Origin: an uncultured Sediminibacterium sp.
Lineage (GTDB): Bacteria; Bacteroidota; Bacteroidia; Chitinophagales; Chitinophagaceae
Length of the DNA: 12,935 bases
Reading direction: 5' to 3'
NCBI GenBank assembly: GCA_937907555.1
Contig: CALEST010000046.1
Location: 1-12,935 of the forward strand
Part shown: positions 1-6,961 of the stretch, in pieces
How the letters are laid out: every line of letters starts with the position of its first letter
Numbering within the stretch: position 1 is the stretch's first letter
Made by a program: the position numbers and the translations under genes
The notes under the pieces: generated by a model
Databases searched by the model: none
What the model saw: the letters and a program-made list of their open reading frames with translations, nothing else
What the model was told of the DNA's origin: nothing

Positions 1-1
1 G

Positions 2-472
2 TTAAAACAAAATGTTCCCGGATATTTTGGAGTGGGTACGGCACTGCAGAAAATGAAAGAAGCGGGCAGGTGGGATGAAGTGAAAACACTTTTTAATGAA
101 GTGGCCTTCTTCAGAACCCTGATTGACAATAGCATGATGAGCATGTTGAAATCCTTTTTTTTTTTTTTTTCCTATATTCAGGAAGATGCCACTTATGGGC
201 CCATCTGGAAATTAATTAAAGAAGAATACGACCTTACACAGGCATTGGTACTTGAATTGTCCGGCAATCAATTGCTGATGGAAGAAGATGCAACAGGCAG
301 GGCTTCTATTTTGATGCGCGATAAAATTGTACTTCCCTTGCTTACCATTCAGCAGTATTCTCTGCATCAGTTAAAGAAAGACACCCTGTCTGCAGAAGAA
401 AAAGCCAACTACGAAAAATTAGTAACCCGGTCTATGTTTGGCATTATTAATGCGGCCAGAAACTCTGCTTAA
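2..472 (+). CDS. ppc: Phosphoenolpyruvate carboxylase, C-terminal part (5' end outside window)
   Basis: This is the last ~156 codons of PEP carboxylase, the cytosolic enzyme that adds bicarbonate to phosphoenolpyruvate to make oxaloacetate for the TCA cycle. The frame is open from base 2 and reads LKQNVPGYFGVGTALQK, matching the family's G-x-GTALQK segment near the C-terminus, and it ends in the characteristic R-N-x-x tail. Aligned from memory with the E. coli enzyme, three residues of the aspartate-inhibitor site appear kept: Lys (codon 149-151, for K773), Arg (317-319, for R832) and Asn (461-463, for N881). Feedback inhibition by aspartate is therefore plausible. A GTG at 32 is an internal valine codon, not a start. 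Directly after the inhibitor-site Lys, a run of 16 T encodes five Phe in frame. The stop codon abuts the stop of the opposite gene. Identity is fairly certain; the rest of the gene is not visible. Confidence 0.88.
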   Translation, partial: LKQNVPGYFGVGTALQKMKEAGRWDEVKTLFNEVAFFRTLIDNSMMSMLKSFFFFFSYIQEDATYGPIWKLIKEEYDLTQALVLELSGNQLLMEEDATGRASILMRDKIVLPLLTIQQYSLHQLKKDTLSAEEKANYEKLVTRSMFGIINAARNSA

Positions 473-1066
473 TCAATTGTCTTTCCATTGCCACAAATGC
501 ATACAGGCATAGGTTTGATAGGGAGACCATTTCTGAGCAATGCTTTGCATGGCGCTTTTCATGGCTTTTTTATCGGCAGGGTCTAATTTGTATAATTTGC
601 ACATAGCCTGTTGTATGCCTAAGTCGTCCACCGCAAATACATCTTCTCTTCCCAGCGTAAACATCAATAACATTTCTACCGTCCATCTTCCCACTCCTTT
701 AATTTGCACCAGCAAATTAATGATTGCCTCATTGTCCATTTTAGCCAGAGTTTTATCGGTGATGGAATGTTCAAGGCAAAAGGCTGCTACATTTTTTACA
801 TATCCAACTTTTGCATTGCTTAATCCGATGCCTCTCAATTTTTCATCCGGAGTTTTCAGAACAATTGACAATTCAGGATCCTTACCATTGTACAAATCCA
901 GAAACCGCTGGTAAATAACTGCTGCTACTTTCGTGCTCAGCTGCTGGCTCATGATGCTTGCCATTAATCGTACCGGAACATTCTTTCGTTTTGATATTGT
1001 TAAATAGCCTGCCTGCAGCAAAGGTTTTAATTTTTTATCTTTTTGCAAATGTTTCAGATACTCCAT
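473..1066 (-). CDS. HhH-GPD DNA glycosylase (DNA-3-methyladenine glycosylase II / AlkA type)
   Basis: A 197-residue base-excision repair enzyme that probably removes alkylated purines such as 3-methyladenine from DNA. Early in the protein, residues 33-47 (RLMASIMSQQLSTKV) match the helix that opens the HhH-GPD fold. The helix-hairpin-helix follows at about 119-140 (QIKGVGRWT), then EDVFAVDDLG, where Asp148 corresponds to the catalytic Asp of AlkA (D238 in E. coli). It lacks the extra N-terminal domain of E. coli AlkA (282 residues) and resembles the shorter stand-alone AlkA/MAG forms common in other bacteria. No Fe-S cysteine cluster is seen at the C-terminus, which argues against EndoIII/MutY. 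The ATG at 1066 is the only sensible start. The gene is divergent from the NTF2-like gene (41-bp gap) and convergent with ppc with no gap. Substrate range cannot be set from sequence. Confidence 0.9.
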   Translation of the reverse strand: MEYLKHLQKDKKLKPLLQAGYLTISKRKNVPVRLMASIMSQQLSTKVAAVIYQRFLDLYNGKDPELSIVLKTPDEKLRGIGLSNAKVGYVKNVAAFCLEHSITDKTLAKMDNEAIINLLVQIKGVGRWTVEMLLMFTLGREDVFAVDDLGIQQAMCKLYKLDPADKKAMKSAMQSIAQKWSPYQTYACMHLWQWKDN

Positions 1067-1107
1067 TCAAGAAAGTTAGTTAATTTACTATTGACTAATG
1101 CTGAAAA

Positions 1108-1539
1108 ATGACAAAGAAACTCGCTTTATTAACCCTACTTATTTTGAGTGTTTACGGTTTCAGCTTTGCACAGGCAGGCCCGGAAAAACAAATCAGAAAA
1201 ATGCTGGCAGAACAAACAGCTGCCTGGAACCGTGGAGACCTTGACGCTTTTATGAAGGGCTACTGGAAAAACGACAGTCTTTTATTTGTTGGAAAAAACG
1301 GTCCCACTTATGGTTATACCAATACCTTGAACAATTACAAAAAGAACTATCCAAATAAGGATTATATGGGTACCCTGCAGTTTACCCTTCTAGAGGTAAA
1401 ACCCATGGCAAAACAATTGTGGATGGTTTTAGGCAAATGGGAACTCACCAGAAATGCAGGCAATGTAAGCGGGCACTATACTTTGCTATTTAAAAAGATA
1501 AACGGCGAATGGGTTATCATTATGGATCATAGCAGTTAG
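1108..1539 (+). CDS. Secreted NTF2-like protein (DUF4440/SnoaL-type)
   Basis: A 143-residue protein with a clear Sec signal peptide: K3-K4, a hydrophobic core at about 5-19 and a likely cut after A21 or A23 (SFAQA). The mature part has the layout of the NTF2-like/DUF4440 cone fold. An N-terminal helix carries QIRKMLAEQTAAWNRGDLDAF (split here as residues 28-48), then GYWKNDSLLFVG, and a C-terminal strand pair ends in GHYTLLFKKINGEWVIIMDHSS. Members of this superfamily are found as small-ligand binding proteins, isomerases or proteins of unknown role, and nothing here identifies a ligand. It is probably periplasmic. An out-of-frame ATG at 1098 does not give a long product, so the start at 1108 is preferred. 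It is a single-gene unit that converges on the small membrane protein gene with a 6-bp gap. Fold assignment is fairly sure; function is unknown. Confidence 0.75.
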   Translation: MTKKLALLTLLILSVYGFSFAQAGPEKQIRKMLAEQTAAWNRGDLDAFMKGYWKNDSLLFVGKNGPTYGYTNTLNNYKKNYPNKDYMGTLQFTLLEVKPMAKQLWMVLGKWELTRNAGNVSGHYTLLFKKINGEWVIIMDHSS

Positions 1540-1545
1540 AACTAT

Positions 1546-1776
1546 TTAGCGCTCAAAATGAATGGGCTTACTCCAAAGCTTGATCAGCCAGCGCATGAGG
1601 AAGAAAAAACTGATGATAAACCAGCAGTAGAAAACAATATTACCGGTAGTTATGGTATCGTGAAAAAAAGCATGGTCGTACATAATGCCTGCCGTGGAAT
1701 TAATGGCCAGCCATAATAAGCCCACAGAAATGGTGTTTACAATACGTAACAGATATTCTCTTACCCCTGGTTCCAA
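1546..1776 (-). CDS. Small two-helix membrane protein of unknown function (TTG start)
   Basis: A 76-residue protein with two predicted membrane helices, about residues 9-32 (starting LLRIVNTISVGLLW) and 44-66 (starting GNIVFYCWFIISFFF). They are joined by a short polar loop with DHAFFHD, and the tail is basic (KLWSKPIHFER). In this frame there is no ATG before residue 32, which lies at the end of helix 1, and an in-frame stop lies seven codons upstream. Translation therefore most likely begins at the TTG at 1776; an ATT one codon earlier is less likely. The charged MEPGVREYLLR start and intact helices support a real gene. It lies 43 bp downstream of the M23 peptidase gene in the same direction and could be its operon partner. 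I do not recognise a named family. The dense charge and hydrophobicity pattern makes a chance reading frame unlikely. Confidence 0.6.
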   Translation of the reverse strand: MEPGVREYLLRIVNTISVGLLWLAINSTAGIMYDHAFFHDTITTGNIVFYCWFIISFFFLMRWLIKLWSKPIHFER

Positions 1777-1819
1777 AATGTTTTTATTGTATTACAACTG
1801 ATTAAGGATTTTGTTCTTC

Positions 1820-2791
1820 CTAATCAAAGCTTTGGTTGCTGGCTGCTGCTAATTTCAGAATCCGGTCGAATTGCGCCGGCGTTAAATCGTTATAAAAGAA
1901 GTAAATGGGATCCAGCGGAGTTCCGTTTTTATGAACTTCATAATGCAGATGCGGGCCAGTACTTTTACCGGTAGACCCAACATATCCAATTACTTCGCCT
2001 CTTTTAATACGGGCTCCCACCCTGGCTTTAATCCGAACCATATGGGCGTACAAAGTTTCGTAACCAAACCCATGATTTACCACAACCCTGTTTCCGTAAC
2101 CGCCTGTATTAAATCCGGCGTCTTTAATCACCCCGTCTGCCGCCGCATAAATAGGAGTACCGATAGGTGCTGTAAAATCAAGACCAGCATGCAGTCTCCG
2201 GTCTTTATAGATGGGGTCAATACGATAGCCAAAACCAGAAGCCACTCTGTTTAAATTTCTGTTGCTAATGGGTTGAATAGAAGGAATGGCTGCAACTAGT
2301 TTTTCCTTGTTCTTCACCATATTTTCTATGGCATTAAAAGATTTTACCTGATACGCCATTCGCAAACTCAGATTGTTCAGCTGGGCTGCCATACTGGTTA
2401 CCAGTTCAGTTTCACCCATGCTCTGCACCAATTGCACTTCTTTCTTTTTCTCCATTTCTTTTACCCTGGCACTGTCTGGAATGGGGCTCGATTCAAATAT
2501 GGAACGGTACACATAATTATCCCGGTTGGCAATTTCGTCCATCTGAAGCTGCAATTGCTTGATTCGCTCTTCCATCACCCGGTAATTCTGCTTTAAATCG
2601 TCGTTTTGCTGCCTTAATAGTTTCTCTTTCGGGGAATCGATGTATCGGAAAGTTATGGCAAAAATGAGAATACCTGTAACAATAGATGCGGCAATATATC
2701 CAAATACCTGAAGCAACCTCACCCGAAGGGGGGTGGTTAGCTTCTCAAAGCGCATATTATGTGTATTATAGTAGTATTTTACCTTTTTCAT
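1820..2791 (-). CDS. Membrane-anchored M23 family metallopeptidase (LytM-type endopeptidase)
   Basis: A 323-residue cell-envelope protein. Residues 1-26 are a basic cytoplasmic stretch, 27-49 a single membrane helix (VFGYIAASIVTGILIFAITF), about 53-90 a predicted coiled coil (KEKLLRQQNDDLKQ), and about 180-296 an M23 domain. All residues of the zinc site are present: H201 and D205 in HAGLD, H250 in YAHM, and H281/H283 in HLHYE. It therefore looks catalytically competent, unlike EnvC/NlpD-type activators. M23 enzymes cut peptide cross-links in peptidoglycan; this one should act in the periplasm, tethered to the inner membrane, in wall remodelling. The ATG at 2791 is the natural start. It is divergent from alaS across 97 bp with its own candidate promoter, and the small TTG-start membrane protein follows 43 bp downstream. 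Family assignment is secure; the exact bond cut is inferred. Confidence 0.93.
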   Translation of the reverse strand: MKKVKYYYNTHNMRFEKLTTPLRVRLLQVFGYIAASIVTGILIFAITFRYIDSPKEKLLRQQNDDLKQNYRVMEERIKQLQLQMDEIANRDNYVYRSIFESSPIPDSARVKEMEKKKEVQLVQSMGETELVTSMAAQLNNLSLRMAYQVKSFNAIENMVKNKEKLVAAIPSIQPISNRNLNRVASGFGYRIDPIYKDRRLHAGLDFTAPIGTPIYAAADGVIKDAGFNTGGYGNRVVVNHGFGYETLYAHMVRIKARVGARIKRGEVIGYVGSTGKSTGPHLHYEVHKNGTPLDPIYFFYNDLTPAQFDRILKLAAASNQSFD

Positions 2792-2817
2792 GATCGGTTT
2801 TCAGCCCCTTAAATCCG

Positions 2818-2825
2818 TACCTTTG
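2818..2825 (+). promoter_or_regulatory. Candidate alaS promoter, -7 element
   Basis: TACCTTTG is an exact match to the Bacteroidota sigma-A -7 consensus TAnnTTTG. It is 63 bp before the alaS ATG, which would give a leader of roughly 55-60 bases. The -33 region has only a T-rich stretch (GTTTT at 2797-2801) and not a clear TTTG, so the call rests mainly on the -7 box. Confidence 0.45.
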
Positions 2826-2841
2826 CCCCTTTAATGAACAA

Positions 2842-2849
2842 CAAAGATA
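2842..2849 (-). promoter_or_regulatory. Candidate M23 peptidase promoter, -7 element
   Basis: On the minus strand the bases read TATCTTTG, an exact TAnnTTTG match, 50 bp before the M23 start codon. No good -33 TTTG is visible upstream. It points towards, and lies only 16 bp from, the alaS -7 box, so the two cannot be occupied at the same time. Confidence 0.4.
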
Positions 2850-2888
2850 GTTTCTACAGCCTGAATGGCATATAAAAAGTAATTCATC

Positions 2889-5507
2889 ATGACGAGTGCC
2901 GAAATTCGCCAGCAATTCCTGGATTTTTTTGCTTCCAAACAACATCAGATTGTACCCTCTGCTCCTATTGTGGTAAAAAACGACCCTACCCTTTTGTTTA
3001 CCAATGCGGGCATGAACCAGTTTAAGGACTATTTTCTGGGGAACAGTAAACCCAGCAGCCCCAGAATTGCGGATACGCAGAAATGTTTGAGAGTGAGTGG
3101 AAAGCACAACGACTTGGAAGAAGTAGGGGTTGATACCTACCACCATACCATGTTTGAAATGCTGGGCAACTGGAGCTTCGGTGATTATTTTAAAGCAGAA
3201 GCCATTGCCTGGAGCTGGGAGCTCTTGACAGAAGTTTATAAATTACCCAAAGACCGTTTATATGTTACCGTTTTTGAAGGAGATCCTTCAGAAGGAATTC
3301 CAGCTTCTACCGTTGCGCTGGCAGAGTGGCAAAAACTGGTTGCGCCAGATCATATTATTTATGGTAATAAAAAAGACAATTTCTGGGAAATGGGGGATAC
3401 CGGTCCATGTGGCCCTTGCTCTGAAATACATGTAGACTGCAGATCGGAAGAAGAAATTGCTAAAATTCCAGGCAGAGACTTGGTAAATAAAGACCATCCT
3501 CAGGTAATTGAAATCTGGAACAATGTATTTATTCAATACAATCGTTTAAAAGACGGGTCCCTGGTGGAACTGCCTTCCAAACACGTAGATACGGGCATGG
3601 GCTTTGAAAGACTGGTAAGAGTGATTCAGGGTAAACAGAGCAATTACGATACAGATGTATTCACAGGAACTTTCAGAGCCATTGAAAAAATAACGGGCAA
3701 TACATACGATCAGTCTGATTCTAAGGAAGCCATTGCTTTCAGGGTAATTGCAGACCATATTCGTGCCATTGGATTTACCATTTCCGATGGTCAGCTGCCT
3801 TCCAATACCGGTGCCGGTTATGTAATCAGAAGAATTTTAAGAAGAGCTGTTAGGTATTATTATTCTTACCTGAACTACAAACAGCCCTTGCTTTTCCAAC
3901 TGATTCCTGTAATTGCAGATCAGTTCAAAAATGTATTCCCCGAATTGCAACAACAACTCGACTTTGTTTGCAAAGTAGTGAAGGAAGAAGAAGATGCATT
4001 CTTGAAAACCCTGGACAAAGGACTGAAAAGAATGGATGATATCATTAAAAACAGCGGATCGGTAATTGACGGTAAAGCTGCTTTTGAATTGTTCGATACT
4101 TTTGGTTTCCCGATTGATTTAACCAGGTTAATTGCTACTGAAAACAACAAATCAATAGACGAGCAGGGCTTTGAAAAAGAAATGCAGGAACAAAAAAGCA
4201 GAAGCCGTGCCGCAACCACATTGGATACGGAAGACTGGGTAGAAATTGCTTCAGAAAATGGAAATGGATTTGTAGGTTACACCGAATTGAGCACCACCAG
4301 TAAAATTACCCGTTATAGAAAAATCAGTGCCAAAGGAAAAACACAATTCCAATTGGTGCTAAACACCACTCCTTTTTATGCAGAGAGCGGTGGTCAGGTG
4401 GGCGATACCGGAAAACTTATTTTTAGTAATGATACCATTCTGGTAACCAATACCAAAAAAGAAAACGACCTGATTGTTCATTTTGTTGACCAGCTTCCTG
4501 CCAATCCGGGTGCTGAATTCACAGCAGAAGTAAATCTTGAAAAAAGATTGTTCACCTGCTATAACCACACAGCCACACACTTATTGCACGCTGCATTAAG
4601 ACAAGTGCTGGGAACACATGTGGCACAGAAAGGGTCATTGGTGAATGAAGAGAACTTAAGATTCGACTTCTCTCATTTTGCCCGTTTAACAGAAGAGGAA
4701 ATCATTGCGGTTGAAAATATTGTGAATGCCAAAATCAGAGAAAACATTCCGGTAGTAATCAAGGAAATGTCTAAAGACGAAGCATTACAATTAGGTGCAA
4801 TGGCATTGTTTGGAGAAAAATACGGAGACCGTGTTAGAGTAGTGATTGCTGACCCTTCTTATTCAGTGGAACTTTGCGGAGGTACGCATGTTGCTTCCAC
4901 CGGAATGATCGGGCTAATGAAAATAACCGCTGAGTCTGCAGTAGCAGCCGGCGTAAGAAGAATTGAAGCCTTAACCGGCAAAGCTGCATTTGATTATTTG
5001 TCTGCTCAGAACGAGACTTTAAAGCAGATTGGAAATGTATTAAAATCACAGGATGCATTAAAGTCCATTGAAAAACTGTTAGCAGAAAAACAGGAACTCG
5101 AGAAAAAGTTAGAGAGCCTGGAAGCCAAACAGTTACAATCCCTCAAAACCGAACTATTACAAAATATAAAGAGCTACCCATCGGGTAATGGTCAGTTTAT
5201 TGGAGAAGTATTGCAAGTGAGTAGCCCTGATCATTTAAAGAAGATCTGTTTTGATTTAAAAGCAGATCTTGGCGAAGATTATGTAGTAATCTTATGTGCC
5301 AATATTGGGGGCAAAGCGGCCGTTTGCATTTTACTAAGTGAAAGTGTTGTTGCTCAGAAAGGATTGGAAGCTCCGCAACTAATTAAACAATATGCAACTC
5401 CTTTAATCAAAGGTGGTGGTGGTGGTCAGAAAACATTGGCAACAGCAGGTGGTCAGGATGCTTCTAATTTATCCACGCTGGTACAACAAATTTATTCACT
5501 GCTATAA
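2889..5507 (+). CDS. alaS: Alanyl-tRNA synthetase
   Basis: A full-length 872-residue class II synthetase that charges tRNA-Ala with alanine in the cytosol. In order: catalytic domain (1-250) with TNAGMNQFK, the RVSGKHNDLEEVG region and motif 3 GMGFERL at 236-242; tRNA-recognition domain (about 250-450) with TGAGYVIRRILRRA at 307-320; editing domain (about 555-690) with zinc ligands H560 and H564 (HTATH) and C663 and H667 (CGGTH), which hydrolyses Ser- and Gly-tRNA-Ala; a coiled coil at about 705-760; and a C-Ala domain with the GGGGGQ segment at 842-847. All key residues are present and length is normal (E. coli 876). The first gene of an operon: its TAA overlaps the gatB ATG by one base. A -7-like TACCTTTG at 2818 probably drives it. 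Confidence 0.98.
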   Translation: MTSAEIRQQFLDFFASKQHQIVPSAPIVVKNDPTLLFTNAGMNQFKDYFLGNSKPSSPRIADTQKCLRVSGKHNDLEEVGVDTYHHTMFEMLGNWSFGDYFKAEAIAWSWELLTEVYKLPKDRLYVTVFEGDPSEGIPASTVALAEWQKLVAPDHIIYGNKKDNFWEMGDTGPCGPCSEIHVDCRSEEEIAKIPGRDLVNKDHPQVIEIWNNVFIQYNRLKDGSLVELPSKHVDTGMGFERLVRVIQGKQSNYDTDVFTGTFRAIEKITGNTYDQSDSKEAIAFRVIADHIRAIGFTISDGQLPSNTGAGYVIRRILRRAVRYYYSYLNYKQPLLFQLIPVIADQFKNVFPELQQQLDFVCKVVKEEEDAFLKTLDKGLKRMDDIIKNSGSVIDGKAAFELFDTFGFPIDLTRLIATENNKSIDEQGFEKEMQEQKSRSRAATTLDTEDWVEIASENGNGFVGYTELSTTSKITRYRKISAKGKTQFQLVLNTTPFYAESGGQVGDTGKLIFSNDTILVTNTKKENDLIVHFVDQLPANPGAEFTAEVNLEKRLFTCYNHTATHLLHAALRQVLGTHVAQKGSLVNEENLRFDFSHFARLTEEEIIAVENIVNAKIRENIPVVIKEMSKDEALQLGAMALFGEKYGDRVRVVIADPSYSVELCGGTHVASTGMIGLMKITAESAVAAGVRRIEALTGKAAFDYLSAQNETLKQIGNVLKSQDALKSIEKLLAEKQELEKKLESLEAKQLQSLKTELLQNIKSYPSGNGQFIGEVLQVSSPDHLKKICFDLKADLGEDYVVILCANIGGKAAVCILLSESVVAQKGLEAPQLIKQYATPLIKGGGGGQKTLATAGGQDASNLSTLVQQIYSLL

Positions 5508-6952
5508 TGGGTTATCAGGAGAAATACCAGGCAGTCATCGGCCTTGAGATTCACGCCCAACTGGCTACGAAAAGCAAGTTGTTTAGTGGAGACAGCACGG
5601 CTTTTGGCAATACGCCCAATACGCAGGTGAGTCCGATATCACTGGCATTTCCCGGAAGCCTTCCCAAACTGAATAAAGAAGCAGTAACCATGGCTGTTAA
5701 AATGGGACTGGCTTGTAACTGTACCATTGCAGAAGAAAGTTTCTTTGCAAGAAAAAATTATTTCTATCCGGACCTGCCGAAGGGCTATCAGATTTCACAG
5801 CATACACATCCTATATGCATTGGGGGACATATTCCTATTAAATCCGATGAAGGAAAAAGAATGGTGCAGTTAAACCGGATACACCTGGAAGAAGATGCTG
5901 GCAAAAGTATTCACGATATATTAGATGCTGATTCCTGCATTGACTTAAACAGAGCAGGTACTCCACTCATTGAAATTGTTACTGAACCCGATTTGTTTTC
6001 AGCAGAAGAAGCCTGGCAATATGTAACCGAAATCAGGAAACTGGTGAGATGGATTGGTGTCTGTGACGGCAATATGGAAGAAGGGAGCTTGAGATGCGAT
6101 GCCAATATTTCTGTGAAATTGAAAGATGCAGAAAAACTGGGGACCAGGGTTGAAGTTAAAAACCTGAACTCCATCCGGAATATTAAAAAAGCCATTGAGT
6201 TCGAAATCAACCGAATCATCAATGAGCTGGAAGCAGGCAATGCCATACAGCAGGAAACCAGAAGCTATGATGCTGATAAGGATATTACCTTTAGCCTGCG
6301 CGACAAAGAGGAAGCCAATGACTATCGTTACTTTCCCGATCCCGATTTGCCTGCGATTATACTAACGAAAGAAAAGATTGCATCTATTAAAAACAGCTTG
6401 CCCTTGTTGCCCAATGAATGGTTTGCGATTCTTCAGAATCAATACCAGCTGAGCGAATACGACGCTTCACAATTGTGCGAAGAAAAATTGATTGCTGAAT
6501 TTTTTGAAGCTACCGCCGCTTTGAATGAGGAATATAAAATGATTGCTAACTGGATTCTGGGACCTGTAAAACAGTTGATGAACGAACAGCAAAAAAACAT
6601 TAACGAATTAGGGTTGAGTCCAAAGCGTCTGGCAGATATTATTTCCTTAACCGCATCGGGAGAAATTAATTTTTCTACTGCCGCATCCAAACTGTTACCA
6701 GCCCTCCTGCACAATGAATCAGATCCAAAGCAACTGGCTATTTCACTGAATCTGCTGCAAACCAGCAACACGGCTGAATTAGAGGAATGGGTTAATAAAG
6801 CAATTGAAATGATGCCCGATAAAGTGCAGGCGTATCAAAAAGGCAAAAAAGGATTGATTGGTTTATTTGTAGGAGAAATAAAAAAAATGAGCAAGGGAAA
6901 AGCCGATCCGAAAATCGTAACAGAACTACTGGAACAAAAATTAAACGCATAA
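5507..6952 (+). CDS. gatB: Asp-tRNA(Asn)/Glu-tRNA(Gln) amidotransferase subunit B
   Basis: A 481-residue complete GatB, the subunit of cytosolic GatCAB that binds and activates mischarged Glu-tRNA(Gln) or Asp-tRNA(Asn) for amidation. Family segments in order: GLEIHAQL (12-19), NYFYPDLPKGYQISQ (84-98), HLEEDAGK (126-133), DLNRAGTPLIEIVTEPD (146-162), EEGSLRCDANIS (191-202), EVKNLNS (216-222) and RSYD...DYRYFPDPDLP (252-282). The tRNA-binding YqeY-like tail closes the protein, with KGLIGLFVGEIKKMSKGKADPK before the end. The ATG shares one base with the alaS stop (TAATG), which suggests translation by reinitiation and matched expression. gatA and gatC are not in the window, so they must lie elsewhere. 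Whether it makes Gln-tRNA, Asn-tRNA or both depends on which synthetases the genome has. The next gene follows after 9 bp. Confidence 0.97.
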   Translation: MGYQEKYQAVIGLEIHAQLATKSKLFSGDSTAFGNTPNTQVSPISLAFPGSLPKLNKEAVTMAVKMGLACNCTIAEESFFARKNYFYPDLPKGYQISQHTHPICIGGHIPIKSDEGKRMVQLNRIHLEEDAGKSIHDILDADSCIDLNRAGTPLIEIVTEPDLFSAEEAWQYVTEIRKLVRWIGVCDGNMEEGSLRCDANISVKLKDAEKLGTRVEVKNLNSIRNIKKAIEFEINRIINELEAGNAIQQETRSYDADKDITFSLRDKEEANDYRYFPDPDLPAIILTKEKIASIKNSLPLLPNEWFAILQNQYQLSEYDASQLCEEKLIAEFFEATAALNEEYKMIANWILGPVKQLMNEQQKNINELGLSPKRLADIISLTASGEINFSTAASKLLPALLHNESDPKQLAISLNLLQTSNTAELEEWVNKAIEMMPDKVQAYQKGKKGLIGLFVGEIKKMSKGKADPKIVTELLEQKLNA

Positions 6953-6961
6953 AATACCAAT

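Noticed and set aside
155..170. T16 run as proof that ppc is frameshifted here
   Set aside because: The frame stays open and matches the family on both sides with equal length (MLK-S-5F-SYI), so this copy is in frame as given.
540..914. Open frame opposite the DNA glycosylase gene
   Set aside because: It is fully inside a well-supported gene on the other strand, has no recognisable domain and a composition expected of an antisense frame.
1086..1093. TACTATTG as a possible promoter box for the NTF2-like gene
   Set aside because: One mismatch to TAnnTTTG, no -33 element, and only about 14 bases before the start codon.
2766..3146. Leftward open frame spanning the alaS-M23 gap
   Set aside because: It overlaps the secure starts of both alaS and the M23 gene and has no family features; it is an antisense shadow of alaS.
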